Positions 35,901 to 40,432 of a stretch of 64,000 nucleotides of DNA are shown here, one piece after another (position 1 is the stretch's first letter; every line of letters starts with the position of its first letter). The translations under genes and the position numbers were made by a program. Below the pieces are notes generated by a model. The model saw only the letters and a list, made by a program, of their open reading frames with translations, was not told where the DNA came from and did no database searches. Source of the stretch: Ligula intestinalis (Eukaryota > Platyhelminthes > Cestoda > Diphyllobothriidea > Diphyllobothriidae); assembly GCA_036362985.1 (NCBI GenBank), contig JAYGXS010000008.1, forward strand, positions 15,708,534 through 15,772,533, written 5' to 3'.

Positions 35901-36166
35901 GGGCGGTACGGGGTTGGCGGCAGACAAGGTAAGATCAAGAGCCGGCTGACCCACATAACGTAGGCCGCATATATGAAGCAGGGAAACCGGGGAGTGCAGA
36001 CCTCGGCGGTGGATGCCATCTGGATTGAAATTTAGCAGAAGCGGCAGCAACAGCTGCGAACAGCGAAAAGGCGCCAAGATGGTTACAATAAAAATATGCA
36101 AAAAGACTTACTGTGGCGATAACGCTGGTGTTGGGAACGGGCGGTAACTCACAAGTTCGTTTTACA
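8498..36166 (-). CDS. Host gene A: nine-exon minus-strand gene, unknown Ser/Pro/Tyr-rich protein
   Basis: Nine exons join on the minus strand with matching phases at every junction: 36112-36166, 35805-36053, 33837-34086, 26203-26637, 24399-24590, 22920-23140, 15344-15533, 11497-11730 and 8498-8922 (stop TAG). Each has an AG acceptor behind a pyrimidine tract and a GT donor. Together they encode about 750 residues. The 5' end is not found and may lie beyond 36.2 kb. The protein is disordered-looking, rich in Ser, Pro, Arg and Ala, with tyrosines in contexts such as DVYSVP, AYTEIP and RRYENLVI, which resemble SH2-ligand sites (YxN in the last). That would suit a receptor tail or scaffold, but this is inference and I recognise no family. 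Introns are packed with transposons. Confidence 0.7.
8923..11496. other. Intron 8 of host gene A (8923-11496)
   Basis: It is AT-rich sequence with one recognisable repeat, the tRNA-headed SINE remnant at 9685-9800. Nothing else between 9.8 and 11.5 kb could be assigned. Confidence 0.55.
9685..9800 (+). repeat. tRNA-headed SINE remnant (S-family copy S0)
   Basis: It contains an A-box-like TGGCTCAATAGTGAG and a B-box-like GGGTTCAAGCTTT about 50 nt apart. Then comes the family's conserved stem-I sequence GGGTATGACTGG and CTGATGG, after which the hammerhead part is eroded. It is probably a dead pol III-derived retroposon. Confidence 0.6.
11497..11730 (-). CDS. Host gene A, exon 8
   Basis: The acceptor is ctttctgcacAG and the donor is A|GTGAGT. 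The 234-nt exon begins with two bases (AC) completing an Asp codon from exon 7 and ends with one base (A) that makes ATG with exon 9. The 77 full codons start VSHARPPSRKSGR and include PNLPDHAPNLNRILQEMQGF, a likely short amphipathic helix in an otherwise disordered chain. Consensus splice sites and two matched phases make this one of the best-supported exons. Confidence 0.82.
12144..12485 (-). mobile_element. RTE-type LINE fragment, start of endonuclease domain
   Basis: The minus-strand frame contains LGIRCWNVRTSM followed by a VRIPGSGARKIKIP block, which matches the opening of the apurinic-type endonuclease of RTE-clade LINEs (N-V-R-T block and the region after the catalytic Glu). The catalytic Glu region itself seems deleted. 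It is a short dead fragment. Confidence 0.55.
12829..12883 (-). ncRNA. Hammerhead-ribozyme-like fold in S1
   Basis: Type I layout: stem I is GACUGG/CCGGUC (6 bp), a UAU/U internal loop, then GGG/CCC. Stem II is GGCU/AGCC. Stem III is the self-complementary AUGGCCAU, with U as the predicted base before the cleavage site. The first core base is U instead of C, so this copy is probably inactive. Confidence 0.55.
12829..12960 (-). repeat. tRNA-headed SINE-like repeat S1 with hammerhead-like tail
   Basis: On the minus strand a B-box GGTTCGAATCTC (12906-12917) is followed by GGGTATGACTGG, the core TTGATGA (one change from CTGATGA), stem II GGCT/AGCC, GAAA, the palindrome ATGGCCAT (12840-12847) and CCGGTC (12833-12838). 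CCGGTC pairs with GACTGG. Together with S2 it forms a head-to-tail pair, and with S3 an inverted pair. Confidence 0.68.
12940..13460. repeat. Long inverted duplication around S1, S2 and S3
   Basis: The segment 12861-13075 (S1 plus its 5' leader) recurs in inverted orientation at about 13265-13462 (leader plus S3), including the blocks gatgagcacctttgttccatcatat and caaccgacaaagcaacgagcccgtgg-type leader sequence. The S2 copy sits between the arms. The transcript would form a long hairpin. Confidence 0.75.
13139..13265 (-). repeat. tRNA-headed SINE-like repeat S2, tandem with S1
   Basis: The B-box GGTTCGAATCTC is at 13215-13226, exactly 309 nt from that of S1 in the same orientation. The hammerhead-like tail has a mutated core (CTGTTGA) and a decayed stem I. 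The sequence between the S2 tail and the S1 head is the unit's own leader, so S2-S1 is a true head-to-tail dimer rather than two independent insertions. Confidence 0.68.
13262..13465 (+). repeat. tRNA-headed repeat S3, truncated in the hammerhead
   Basis: Leader, A-box-like tgccgaggtagggtgg, B-box GGTTCGAATCTC, GGGTATGACTGG and an intact CTGATGACGG are present, then the sequence switches at 13465 to a block shared with the 34.9-kb locus. It is the inverted mate of S1. Confidence 0.65.
13465..13800 (+). repeat. R-family repeat, copy R1
   Basis: This copy shares a 92-nt leader block (13465-13556) with 34910-35005 in inverted form and a body (about 13558-13796) with 35024-35190 and 54420-54665. 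Possible pol III boxes (TGGCAGGTGGCG and GGTTCGATGAAG, about 30 nt apart) stand at its 5' part. A hammerhead fold forms the 3' part. It ends in a short TA run. Confidence 0.75.
13712..13770 (+). ncRNA. Hammerhead ribozyme candidate R1
   Basis: Core CTGACGA (13725-13731) fits CUGANGA. Stem II is GGCT/AGCC around loop AATA, followed by GAAA (13746-13749). Stem III is ACAG/CTGT with a 2-nt loop, and cleavage is predicted after GTA (13757-13759). Stem I is GCTTGG pairing with TCAAGT, an internal loop TAT/T, then GGGT/ACCC. The closing pair of stem II is A-C rather than the usual G-C. Confidence 0.7.
13827..13885 (-). ncRNA. Hammerhead ribozyme candidate R2 (inverted copy)
   Basis: This is the same fold as R1 on the opposite strand, with the core CTGATGA and all stems kept; the stem III arm reads CTGC where R1 has CTGT. 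R1 and R2 form an inverted repeat with about 80-nt arms (13712-13796 and 13809-13890) around a short TA-containing spacer, so on one transcript the two would pair instead of folding separately. Confidence 0.65.
15344..15533 (-). CDS. Host gene A, exon 7
   Basis: The acceptor tract ctctctctccctctAG is excellent and the donor G|GTAAGT is consensus. The exon starts in phase 0 and ends with one base (G) that completes Asp with exon 8. Its 63 codons read AMADAVYEGVYWYPNEVPGD, then a Gly/Ser/Thr/Tyr-rich stretch (VYSMAEPTYSGSDAYTEIP). There are several tyrosines in acidic or Pro contexts. The next downstream exon is 3.6 kb away. Confidence 0.85.
15612..15655 (-). mobile_element. PLE-A copy 2, 3' end piece (split by LINE-a)
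   Basis: Starting TTGGCGAGCATATG, it matches the 3' terminus of the PLE-A copies at 2818 and 29471, then is interrupted after GACCAG by the tail of LINE-a. The rest of the copy resumes at 17993. Confidence 0.75.
15656..17990 (-). mobile_element. LINE-a: CR1/Jockey-type retrotransposon, 5'-truncated
   Basis: It is a minus-strand LINE whose 3' end (plus-strand 15656) carries AATAAA followed by a TTGAC pentamer repeated about four times, a CR1-like tail. The 5' end is truncated inside the RT region. GACCAG flanks it on both sides (15650-15655 and 17993-17998; eight bases if one mismatch is allowed), a target-site duplication within PLE-A copy 2. About 770 bp lie between the RT stop and the tail, longer than in LINE-b. 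Confidence 0.88.
16429..17976 (-). pseudogene. Reverse transcriptase of LINE-a with one TGA
   Basis: One frame runs from 17976 to 16429, interrupted only by TGA at 17542-17544, where an Arg codon (CGA) is expected, so a single C-to-T change. Motifs in order: SSGPDEVPAELLKE, NNYRPVSLTSISCK, QHGFRRGRSCLTNLL, VFVDFKKAFDTVPH (motif A), SGVPQGSVLGPILF (motif B), FADDIKLW (catalytic motif C, both Asp present), then the AWRPWTAKDKKNLERVQRRATK thumb region. It is about 62% similar by eye to LINE-b's RT. The endonuclease is missing. Confidence 0.9.
17993..18985 (-). mobile_element. PLE-A copy 2, main piece: RT end and GIY-YIG domain
   Basis: Reading down from 18985, the minus strand shows the PLE thumb and linker (LTQRARKICS, NQYPECFIRK), the block KPLLLKVPFQGDVASEFLNGRLDQALSRTF, the lead-in MCTYSF, then YIGHTSRCLSKKLRERLPEWL, the GIY-YIG nuclease. 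It is the longest PLE-A copy in the window. The expected Cys pair before YIG (CSCG) reads YFFR, so the metal-binding part is damaged. Several frame changes confirm it is dead. Its 3' end is at 15612-15655. Confidence 0.82.
18986..19194. other. Short spacer between PLE copies
   Basis: Nothing recognisable is seen. Confidence 0.4.
19195..19640 (-). mobile_element. PLE-C copy 2, GIY-YIG C-terminal region
   Basis: The minus strand contains MKEHKL, a DPLVHAIEYDHILNWNDTEV block and the tail block VDWNAQYDGLRSRLT, all from the region following YVGKT in the PLE-C lineage (compare 6711-6890). A stop and eroded start show decay. Confidence 0.68.
20130..20420 (-). mobile_element. PLE-B terminal repeat (copy B1) with hammerhead-like motif
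   Basis: The minus-strand segment holds the conserved block GTCTCTGATGATG...AACGTCAGGCGAATAAA...CCCAGCGATC found also at 20.5, 22.7, 24.1, 44.2, 45.0, 45.6 and 47.0 kb. The motif itself is at 20242-20290. Stem I pairs GTCT with AGGC and stem II pairs ACCC with GGGT; GAAA has decayed to AAAA. Confidence 0.65.
20430..20650 (+). mobile_element. PLE-B terminal repeat (copy B2), inverted relative to B1
   Basis: CTGATGA (20539-20545), a perfect stem II ATCCG/CGGAT around AGA, then GAAAC (20565-20569) and AGGCGAAT. It begins with the PLE-B coding remnant CTCAGCACCGAATATGGATT that also precedes the terminal repeat at 44.6 kb. B1 and B2 point away from a shared centre. Confidence 0.65.
21215..21300 (+). 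repeat. tRNA-headed SINE remnant (T family, copy T1)
   Basis: TTGTTAGAGCATTGGCTG and GTTTCGAATTCCACCGAG resemble the A- and B-box regions of the better preserved minus-strand copy at 53508-53793. It is decayed. A second A-box-like stretch (TAGCTCACGTGGTAAGAGCG) follows at about 21477. Confidence 0.5.
21545..22000 (+). mobile_element. PLE-B copy B3, GIY-YIG region
   Basis: Frames here give CSCGKSNYVEKTGRLHKTRI and then (21678-21977) NDASSQVAAHSMKPNHTFKFDETEILARG. This is the GIY-YIG nuclease of the PLE-B lineage, with Glu in place of Gly in the usual YVGETG. The nuclease nicks target DNA for reverse transcription in active PLEs. The matching terminal repeat is about 700 bp downstream (22690-22835). 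Confidence 0.75.
22001..22689. other. Decayed PLE-B interior or intron sequence
   Basis: No coding frame or repeat is recognised. Confidence 0.4.
22690..22835 (+). mobile_element. PLE-B terminal repeat with hammerhead-like motif (copy B4)
   Basis: The leader ACTCCCTGTGCATTAATTACC and TTTCTGCTATTG precede CTGATGA (22746-22752), GAAA (22772-22775), TTC and GGGCGAGAAG. Stem I pairs UUGUCU with GGGCGA over six positions including wobbles. It is among the best-kept copies of this motif. Confidence 0.65.
22920..23140 (-). CDS. Host gene A, exon 6
   Basis: The acceptor is tgccttgcAG and the donor CAG|GTTTGT. The exon starts with two bases (TT) completing Val from exon 5 and ends in phase 0. Its 73 codons read LRLSQPYEEAQSAEDGDENS, then KGQYRNITVRESIASLRARN and FLTDPRFRLPSNSF. 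The reading frame differs from the longest open frame across the same DNA; splice phases and composition favour the frame given here. QYRNITV is another possible YxN site. Confidence 0.83.
23141..24106. other. Intron 5 of host gene A, left part
   Basis: AT-rich; I see no gene or recurring repeat. Confidence 0.5.
24107..24260 (-). mobile_element. PLE-B terminal repeat pair (copy B5)
   Basis: On the minus strand GTCTCTGATGG...TTTCGAAAC...AGACGAATAAA spans about 24110-24156; stem I pairs GTCT with AGAC perfectly where other copies have GGGC or AGGC. A second, partial, oppositely oriented motif (gcgacggattttaaaacgtc) lies at 24213-24232. Confidence 0.6.
24340..24361. repeat. (CA)n microsatellite
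   Basis: About ten CA dinucleotides with small interruptions lie in intron 5 near the donor of exon 5. Confidence 0.7.
24399..24590 (-). CDS. Host gene A, exon 5
   Basis: The acceptor is tcctgcttgcAG and the donor G|GTATTT. Two starting bases (GT) complete Gly with exon 4 and one final base (G) makes Val with exon 6. The 63 codons read PPVPSRSYGPSEVAHLNRAA, then SAKRNLRPRSSYEESAADSA and RRRPLLERLYAGIRNHSQ. It is basic and Ser-rich, consistent with a cytoplasmic disordered segment. Confidence 0.83.
25572..25993 (-). other. Unassigned minus-strand open frames with a hydrophobic segment
   Basis: Two overlapping frames in intron 4 look unusually protein-like. One (25733-25993) has a hydrophobic stretch, FSFAVSAIVLMCACLTIIGV, that could be a membrane segment. 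The other (25572-25907) ends ILGICCGCAISISP; a similar FGLCYGCAIQIR stands in a minus-strand frame at 50992-51267, so part of this is likely a dispersed repeat. I cannot assign a function or exon structure. Confidence 0.3.
26203..26637 (-). CDS. Host gene A, exon 4 (with alanine tract)
   Basis: The acceptor is tcgatcgcAG. The exon begins with two bases (GA) completing Arg from exon 3 and ends, by phase, at TCAG|GTTCGA (26203), a weak donor. Its 144 codons include a poly-Ala tract (seven Ala, Val, four Ala), PYYSSITVDDLRSPSCRPP, and SAYDVYSVPNAIALNE. Inside, ACTGCT|GTAAGT at about 26538 is a much better donor but leaves phase 0, which does not match exon 5, so it may be an alternative site. 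The frame stays open to a TAG at 26138. Confidence 0.65.
26738..26830 (-). mobile_element. PLE-A 3' terminus (copy 3, very short)
   Basis: TTGGCGAGCATACG is shared with the other PLE-A copies; similarity fades within about 60-90 bp. It is a strongly 5'-truncated copy. Confidence 0.5.
27190..27330 (+). repeat. Dispersed repeat U, copy 1
   Basis: Blocks ccattgtagcctggctctcag and ccttccaagcaacggcgtttgg with cagcgtgata recur, diverged, at 42860-43020. The family is unknown to me. Confidence 0.5.
27533..27823 (-). other. Unassigned open frame in intron 3
   Basis: A 96-codon minus-strand frame with unbiased composition (TCMVHRAVIMHDLAVVDDPW) has no recognised domain and no clear splice sites. It may be a decayed mobile-element frame. 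Confidence 0.2.
27955..28035 (+). repeat. S-family hammerhead remnant (copy S4)
   Basis: GGCTGG, CCGATGA, GAAA, CAGCCATT and TCAGTT follow the S-family order. Stem I still pairs GGCUGG with UCAGUU over six positions with wobbles. The tRNA head is not visible. Confidence 0.5.
28036..29470. other. Intron 3 of host gene A, AT-rich part
   Basis: No gene or recurring repeat is seen. Confidence 0.5.
29471..30045 (-). mobile_element. PLE-A copy 4
   Basis: It begins with the shared terminus TTGGCGAGCATACG and matches PLE-A copy 2 along about 570 bp, including the coded blocks LLATAEATATSLKKPVLCAQ and the YIGHTS-equivalent region near 29990. Truncated before the RT domain. Confidence 0.8.
30046..30479. 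other. Intron 3 sequence without recognisable features
   Basis: No gene, RNA or recurring repeat is seen. Confidence 0.4.
30480..30985 (+). mobile_element. Gypsy pol fragment (CsRn1-like), end of protease to start of RT
   Basis: Plus-strand frames show ADFLPFFSLLVDIKSHKLADP, a typical CsRn1-clade block after the protease, and then (30799-30985) ELGIDRTFTSPWVAPLHMV and WRPCGDCQRLN, the RT fingers region. It is related to the full pol at 61.3-62.8 kb. Cut off abruptly near 30985. Confidence 0.7.
31005..31640 (-). mobile_element. RTE-type LINE fragment, C-terminal region (copy 1)
   Basis: The minus strand carries ERILEVFDYNFLRTILRVKYTD and, after frame changes, a GHRSVSRPFGVWPPVLAKRI block and WRSTVREI. 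These are the conserved C-terminal blocks of RTE LINE polyproteins after the RT palm. Frames are broken in several places. Confidence 0.7.
31735..31950 (+). mobile_element. RTE-type LINE RT palm fragment, opposite strand
   Basis: The plus strand reads LILFNYAIEWILGEILREED and LDQAEDIALLF. The last is the RT catalytic motif, normally YADDIALL, with Tyr-Ala-Asp-Asp changed to Gln-Ala-Glu-Asp. It faces away from the C-terminal fragment at 31005-31640, so the copy was inverted or two copies abut. Confidence 0.65.
32590..33480 (-). mobile_element. RTE-type LINE fragment (copy 2)
   Basis: Minus-strand frames show a decayed RT palm (DIVLLASSLSDLQS), EINDCQIERVDSFEYLGV and the C-terminal GHFLHRPTYDLIITALDL block, matching copy 1 in order. 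Many stops. Confidence 0.65.
33837..34086 (-). CDS. Host gene A, exon 3
   Basis: The acceptor is ttcagcAG (an alternative AG three bases upstream is possible) and the donor A|GTGAGT. The exon starts in phase 0 and ends with one base that makes Arg with exon 4. The 83 codons read SRNGHRNWQVVVPLPPTEDD, DARPYSLCGPPSESDALYAC, a Gly run (GGGGGRG) and a basic Ser-rich end. The Cys-containing middle (LYACVNCSRPP) has a CxxC pair but no complete zinc motif. Confidence 0.75.
34478..34640 (+). repeat. tRNA-headed SINE-like repeat S5
   Basis: The A-box TGGCTCAATGGTTAGGAC and a decayed B-box (GACTTCAAAACTC) are followed by a hammerhead-like tail at 34568-34622. Confidence 0.65.
34568..34622 (+). ncRNA. 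Hammerhead-like fold in S5 with compensatory stems
   Basis: Stem I pairs CACTAG (34574-34579) with CTAGTG (34613-34618) in six Watson-Crick pairs, then the loop TAT/T and GGG/CCC (34568-34570 with 34620-34622). GAAA (34601-34604) leads into the palindrome AAGGCCTT (34604-34611) as stem III and C as the cleavage base. Compared with S1, stems I and III have changed on both strands. The core is mutated (CCGACGA) and stem II is weak. Confidence 0.55.
34735..34885 (+). repeat. tRNA-headed SINE-like repeat S6
   Basis: The B-box GGGTTCGAACCTC is intact. The tail has GGCTGG, TTAATGA, stem II GGCT/AACC-like, GGAA, CGCCATT and CGGGCC. Stem I keeps five of six pairs, one of them a G-C replacing the A-U of S1. 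Confidence 0.6.
34895..34918. repeat. (TA)n microsatellite at an R-repeat edge
   Basis: A run of TA directly joins the inverted R leader that starts TTCACTCAGG. Confidence 0.7.
34910..35190 (+). repeat. R-family repeat, copy R3, with inverted leader
   Basis: The body (35024-35190) matches R1 and R4 closely, but the 92-nt leader (34910-35005) is present in reverse orientation relative to R1. The unit therefore rearranged internally at one of the two loci. Confidence 0.75.
35098..35156 (+). ncRNA. Hammerhead ribozyme candidate R3
   Basis: Core CTGATGA (35111-35117), stem II GGCT/AGCC, GAAA (35132-35135), stem III ACAG/CTGT with a 2-nt loop, cleavage predicted after GTA (35143-35145). Stem I pairs 35105-35110 with 35146-35151 and 35098-35101 with 35153-35156, separated by a TAT/T internal loop. 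Confidence 0.7.
35805..36053 (-). CDS. Host gene A, exon 2 in this model
   Basis: The acceptor is cgctgttcgcAG, only 58 nt from the preceding donor. The 249-nt exon is phase 0 at both ends if the donor is TTG|GTTGGT; an alternative four bases on leaves one base. It reads LLLPLLLNFNPDGIHRRGLH, then HICGLRYVGQPALDLTLSAA and PPRSQPLPRESWSDCHPQ. The initial Leu run is too short to be a sure membrane segment. The non-consensus donor is the weakest point. Confidence 0.6.
36112..36166 (-). CDS. Host gene A, most upstream exon found
   Basis: It is a 55-nt micro-exon behind a long pyrimidine tract ending ctatcAG, with the consensus donor ACA|GTAAGT. It starts with one base completing a codon from an unseen upstream exon and then reads VKRTCELPPVPNTSVIAT, ending in phase 0. 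The open frame continues upstream through the acceptor, but the strong pyrimidine tract argues for a splice site there. Confidence 0.6.
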
Positions 36167-36394
36167 CTGATAGGCGGTGTTGGGAAGGCCGGAAAAAGAA
36201 AGGAGTTTACGTGAGCGAATGAGGATGGGGAGCAAAAGAGAATACTACTTAAACACGAATGAAAAATTTCGCGTTCTAGGTGTTTGCATGGGTAAGGGAG
36301 AAGGCCTGTTGAGCACCGGAACTTTGGTTTACTGTCCTGAACTTTAGAACTCTTACAGGAGTCAATCTCAAGAGAAAAGCTGTCTAAGCGGTAC

Positions 36395-36665
36395 TTGTAA
36401 TTACATAGGTCAAAATGAACGCATGCTTAGATCGCGCATATATGAACATAAGCTGACCGTAAGACGGGGCAACGAACTACAGCAAGTTTCAGCTCACACC
36501 TATGAAACAGGACATAAGTTCAGCGTCGCAGTCGTCAAGATACACACCCACGCCAGAAATAAGACGAACCGAGAAGTGATTGAAGCCCGGTCCACGGACG
36601 GGAACTCAATCAGTCCATGTATCCAATTGTTCTGGTGCTCGACATGTCGCCTTCCTTACACACTA
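36395..36665 (+). mobile_element. PLE GIY-YIG fragment (PLE-C-like copy 3)
   Basis: The frame gives CNYIGQNERMLRSRIYEHKL, VSAHTYETGHKF and NKTNREVIEARSTDGNSIS, the GIY-YIG nuclease and its C-terminal extension. It ends before a terminal repeat can be seen. Confidence 0.7.
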
Positions 36666-37199
36666 CTTTAAAAGTCGGGAGTCAGCAAGGGAGATATACG
36701 GCTACATACACACACAAACCGCAATAAGCGAAACACTGGCTACGTAGAAGCAAACTAAGTCTAAGTGGCCCCTTTTTTAAAGATGCACAACTTAACCAAT
36801 TTAAAAAACAGAATCAGGATTCAGAGGTAGAAAACGACCCTAACGGAAAAAGACGGGCGTAGGAGGTTTGAGCACCAGGCAAGGAAAGGCAAGCTACCGC
36901 AGAAATTTCGTCGAGTAAATTACGTCTGTCGAAACATAATGTATTGGTCAAACAGCGCGGGGAGCATAGAAAGCAATTCAAAGAGATCTAGGACCTGAGT
37001 TGGGCAAATGAAAAACTTAGATCGAGTTTGAGGCGCTACATTCCGGTGAATGCCAAGGCTCGAGGCTGACGCAAAACTCCCGTTCCTCGATGTTCTTGTA
37101 CAACGATAGCTCGATGGAACATTATGCAGGACGGTCTACCATAAAGAAAGGTATGAGGAAGTCATCCTAAACTATGAGAGCAATCTTCCTATCTCTCAT

Positions 37200-37690
37200 A
37201 AACGCATTGTGTTGACAAGGCTACCAGATCAAACTGAATTAGTTGTTCAGACTATTTCCTCAAAAGGGTTATCCTCAAGACTTCGTACGGCATTCTTGAG
37301 CAAACAAGAGCCAAAGAAAGGAGACTCAGGTAGAAGCAATCGGACTCCCAAGCTATATATTTTTCGAAGCCTTTCTTACATCAAAAAAGTGTCTGAAGTC
37401 GTTGACAGGCACTCCGAGGAAGCACCAAATTCGGGTGGCAGGTAAACCAACGATGAATTTACACACCCAACTGGTACACCCGAAGGATAGGGCTCGCTAT
37501 CTGGATAAGAAATAAGTTGTATTCAAGACCCAATATGGCGAAGGATAGGGCTCGCTATCTGGATAAGAAAGAAGTTGCATTCAAGATCCAATATGTGCGC
37601 TTCCATGAACACTAATTGGCGATAAAAAGGCGAAATTATCTGGATCGGACACACCCTCGCATGAGAAAACTCGTAGTGTCACTGTCTATC
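37200..37690 (+). mobile_element. PLE protein fragment (copy 4), RT-nuclease linker
   Basis: The plus-strand frame 37209-37445 includes FRSLSYIKKVSEVVDRHSEE, resembling the PLE segment just before GIY-YIG, followed by the duplicated PKDRARYLDKK block. The assignment rests on order and short similarity only. Confidence 0.45.
37481..37596. repeat. 58-bp tandem duplication
   Basis: Two adjacent copies (37481-37538 and 37539-37596) begin cgaaggatagggctcgctat and differ at about four positions. 58 is not a multiple of three, so the second copy shifts the frame. Confidence 0.85.
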
Positions 37691-38074
37691 CTTTCAAAAA
37701 GGCAGAGAATTCCTCGAGACCATGTACGTTGGCAAATTATGCATCAACCAGCACACTGATTTAGATGCCACGTACAAAAGTCCTAGGCAGAAATGGGAGA
37801 CGCGAACTTATCCGAACGGGACGATCTACTGGCGTAAGCGCCACGCCATTATGGATTTTTCTTTATCACTCATGATTCTAGCTGTTTCTTCGTATTTTCA
37901 TTTTCCTCTGCGTCTGACGACGACCTGGGGAACCACCGTCCAAAATTCATGCAACAAAGTATCCTGTCAGAGTAGAATATTCGACTCCAACATATGTACA
38001 AATTTTTATGTACTCGCAGAAAGGCGCTCAACGACCGGTTACAGAACTCACTCAAATTGAGCGTTGAACTTTTA

Positions 38075-38200
38075 ACTTACAAGGTCCTGCGTTCGAGCCT
38101 CGGGCGAAACACTACGTGGGGGCAAGTATGGCTGACTTACGACAGCTAATAAGCCAGAAATGTTCATCTAGTCTCCCTTGCCTTTGTCGGCAATGTCTTT
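38075..38200 (+). repeat. tRNA-headed SINE-like repeat S7
   Basis: B-box-like GCGTTCGAGCCTC, then stem II sequence GCTAATAAGCC and GAAA are kept; the core and stem I are eroded. The tail TCTCCCTTGCCTTTGTCGG is shared with the other S copies. Confidence 0.6.
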
Positions 38201-38617
38201 CTGACCATATTCAGCAGACAGCGCAGCGGTGTAGCCCTCATTAGCAGAAAAACGCGCACATTGCATCGGAACAGACATTCTTATGAACGATACAAAGCAA
38301 CTAGTTTAAACCAGCCTAAAATCTAACCATTTACACAAGGATGAAACGCTGACCGCCATGAATCACCGTATGGCATTTTGGGAAACCTTTCTGCCACCTC
38401 CAGTCAGTCGCCATCACCTCACTGTCGCACAACCAGGGCCGGACTGACGGTAGGCCTACCAGAAATCGTAAGTTAACAGATAGCTGTCTTGTAATGGGGC
38501 TTACCCGGTAACCACCATTTGTGCATGAGGGAAGAAACAAATATTTTGGGGTTATTACATTGCAGATTGCCTACAAAACTCCAATAACCTCTGCCGTAAT
38601 AGTAGACGCAACAGCAG

Positions 38618-38642
38618 TTATAGTAGTAGTAGNNNNNNNNNN

Positions 38643-38689
<47 letters not shown>

Positions 38690-38690
38690 A
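38618..38690. repeat. (TAG)n microsatellite with an assembly gap
   Basis: TAG/AGT trinucleotides run on both sides of ten N bases at 38633-38642, so the real length is unknown. Confidence 0.9.
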
Positions 38691-38699
38691 AGGAATAAG

Positions 38700-38880
38700 T
38701 TGGTGGCTTTTTCTTTTTAAGGAATGCCAGTTGCCAGAATACGTTTACCGACCACAGGAAAAATTAGGCTACGCAACGACATGAACGATGGTTTACCAGC
38801 ACAGTCCAGGAAAGAACGAATTATTCTAATTAGTCTACAGAGTGCCTACAAAACACCAATAAGTTTTGACAGGAGGCACA
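38700..38880 (+). repeat. Dispersed cassette beside AGT arrays (also at 39520-39660)
   Basis: ttaaggaatgccagttgccag, caggaaaaattaggc and tttaccagcacagtccagg recur with changes at 39527-39620. Both copies follow an AGT-type array, so array and cassette probably moved or duplicated together. Confidence 0.6.
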
Positions 38881-39289
38881 TACAGCTCCTTCGTTTAGTG
38901 GTTCCAGAGAGAAGAGAACACCGCATTACTTCATTTGCGCGGCGCAGTAGCGTCCACAACTAAGGCTTCTCGACTGCATCATGGGATGATTAAAATGTGT
39001 TGCATTAAAAGTGGACTACCAGGATTAATAATACCAAGACATATCTACAGCGGTGCTAGAAACAGTTGTACTCACGGTGCTAGAAACGGTTAAAGCAAAT
39101 AATAATACTAATAATAGTCGGCAGTATTGGTTCTCGATAGAAGCAAAGAGGCGAGCTGCATATAGGCAGTTAATAAAAAGAAGATGTGATCGCTGGTACA
39201 TGAAGTTAATGGGCCTCTGCTTCGGATTTTCATTCGAAGCGATCATCAAAAGCAGTCGCAGATAGGGGTGCGAATTTAATTAATTTAGT

Positions 39290-39505
39290 AGGAATAGTAA
39301 TATTAGCAACAGTAGCGGCAACAGTACTACTAATAATAACAGTATTTATAGTAGCTGTATTAGTAGTAGCAGTAGTAGGGCAGCAGCAGTAGCAGTTATA
39401 GTAGTATCAGTAGCATTAGTATTACTAGCAGTAGTAATAGCGACGACAGTAGTACTTGTAGTAGCAGTAGTAGTAGTAGCAGCAGCAGTAGAAGTAGTAT
39501 AAGCA
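39290..39505. repeat. Imperfect AGT/AGC trinucleotide array
   Basis: It is made of agt, agc and aat trinucleotides with no fixed higher-order period. Confidence 0.8.
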
Positions 39506-40432
39506 GTCTCCAACTTTTTCTACCTAAGGAATGCTGGCTGCCATAACATCAGTTTCACCCACAGGAAAAATAGGCGACCATCGACAAAGCGAACAAAGGT
39601 TTACCAGCATGGCCCAGGCAAGAACGAATCTATGTCGCACAAAACCTACTGGCTCCAAATCACGACTGAAATAATACAAGAAGCATCGAATAAAACAAGT
39701 CTATGAAACCCAGGATGTGTGGGGCGCTACTTCGATATTCACGATTAAGGGTTGTGTCGCCAACTATTGTTGCAACAAGTGTTCTTGTAGAAAGGTCAAA
39801 CACGACAGGTAGTCAACTTTCGCCCCCCGAAGATTACTGCCGATTTTACGTGATAGAAGTCCAAACCAGGTTACCAAAAATTAGATAACTTGGAGTCCAT
39901 ACAGACTGCAAGTAACGTTGCCTGTCGTCGAGCAGTCGAGGGTAGCGAACCGCATTACCCGCAACCTGTGGGACGCAGAGTACGCAGGAAAGGCGGGAAA
40001 GCGTCCCAGAATTAGACTATGTGCAAGACAGCACCATTTACGGTCACTCAAACCCTCCCACGCTCAGCGGGTGGGCTGAAAATTCAGCCTCAAACAGAAA
40101 GCAGCGAAAGGCCAGGCGTAGACCTCGCAACAGCCACGCTGACCTACAGAGGAGGCACTGAAGACAGTGAGAGAAAATGTACTCATCCCTATTTCACACA
40201 GTAGATGGTCCGATCAAGCAAAAGCCTTACTGGGCGTGCTACATTCACCGAAATCATTCCAGTGAAACCTGCTTGAGTAGGAGGGAAAAATCCGAGGGTT
40301 AAATTAAACAGACTGTAAGGAGGAGGGCAAAAAAATGCGCAACGCGGTAAAGGGCGAGGCAGGGAGTCAAATTAAATGAAGGATGGTTGAATAATAACAT
40401 TTCATGAGAGGCAATCAAGGCTGGAAACTTGA

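Noticed and set aside
35825..36019. 64-codon frame as the coding frame of exon 2
   Set aside because: It hits a stop before the donor, while the other frame stays open from acceptor to donor in the required phase.
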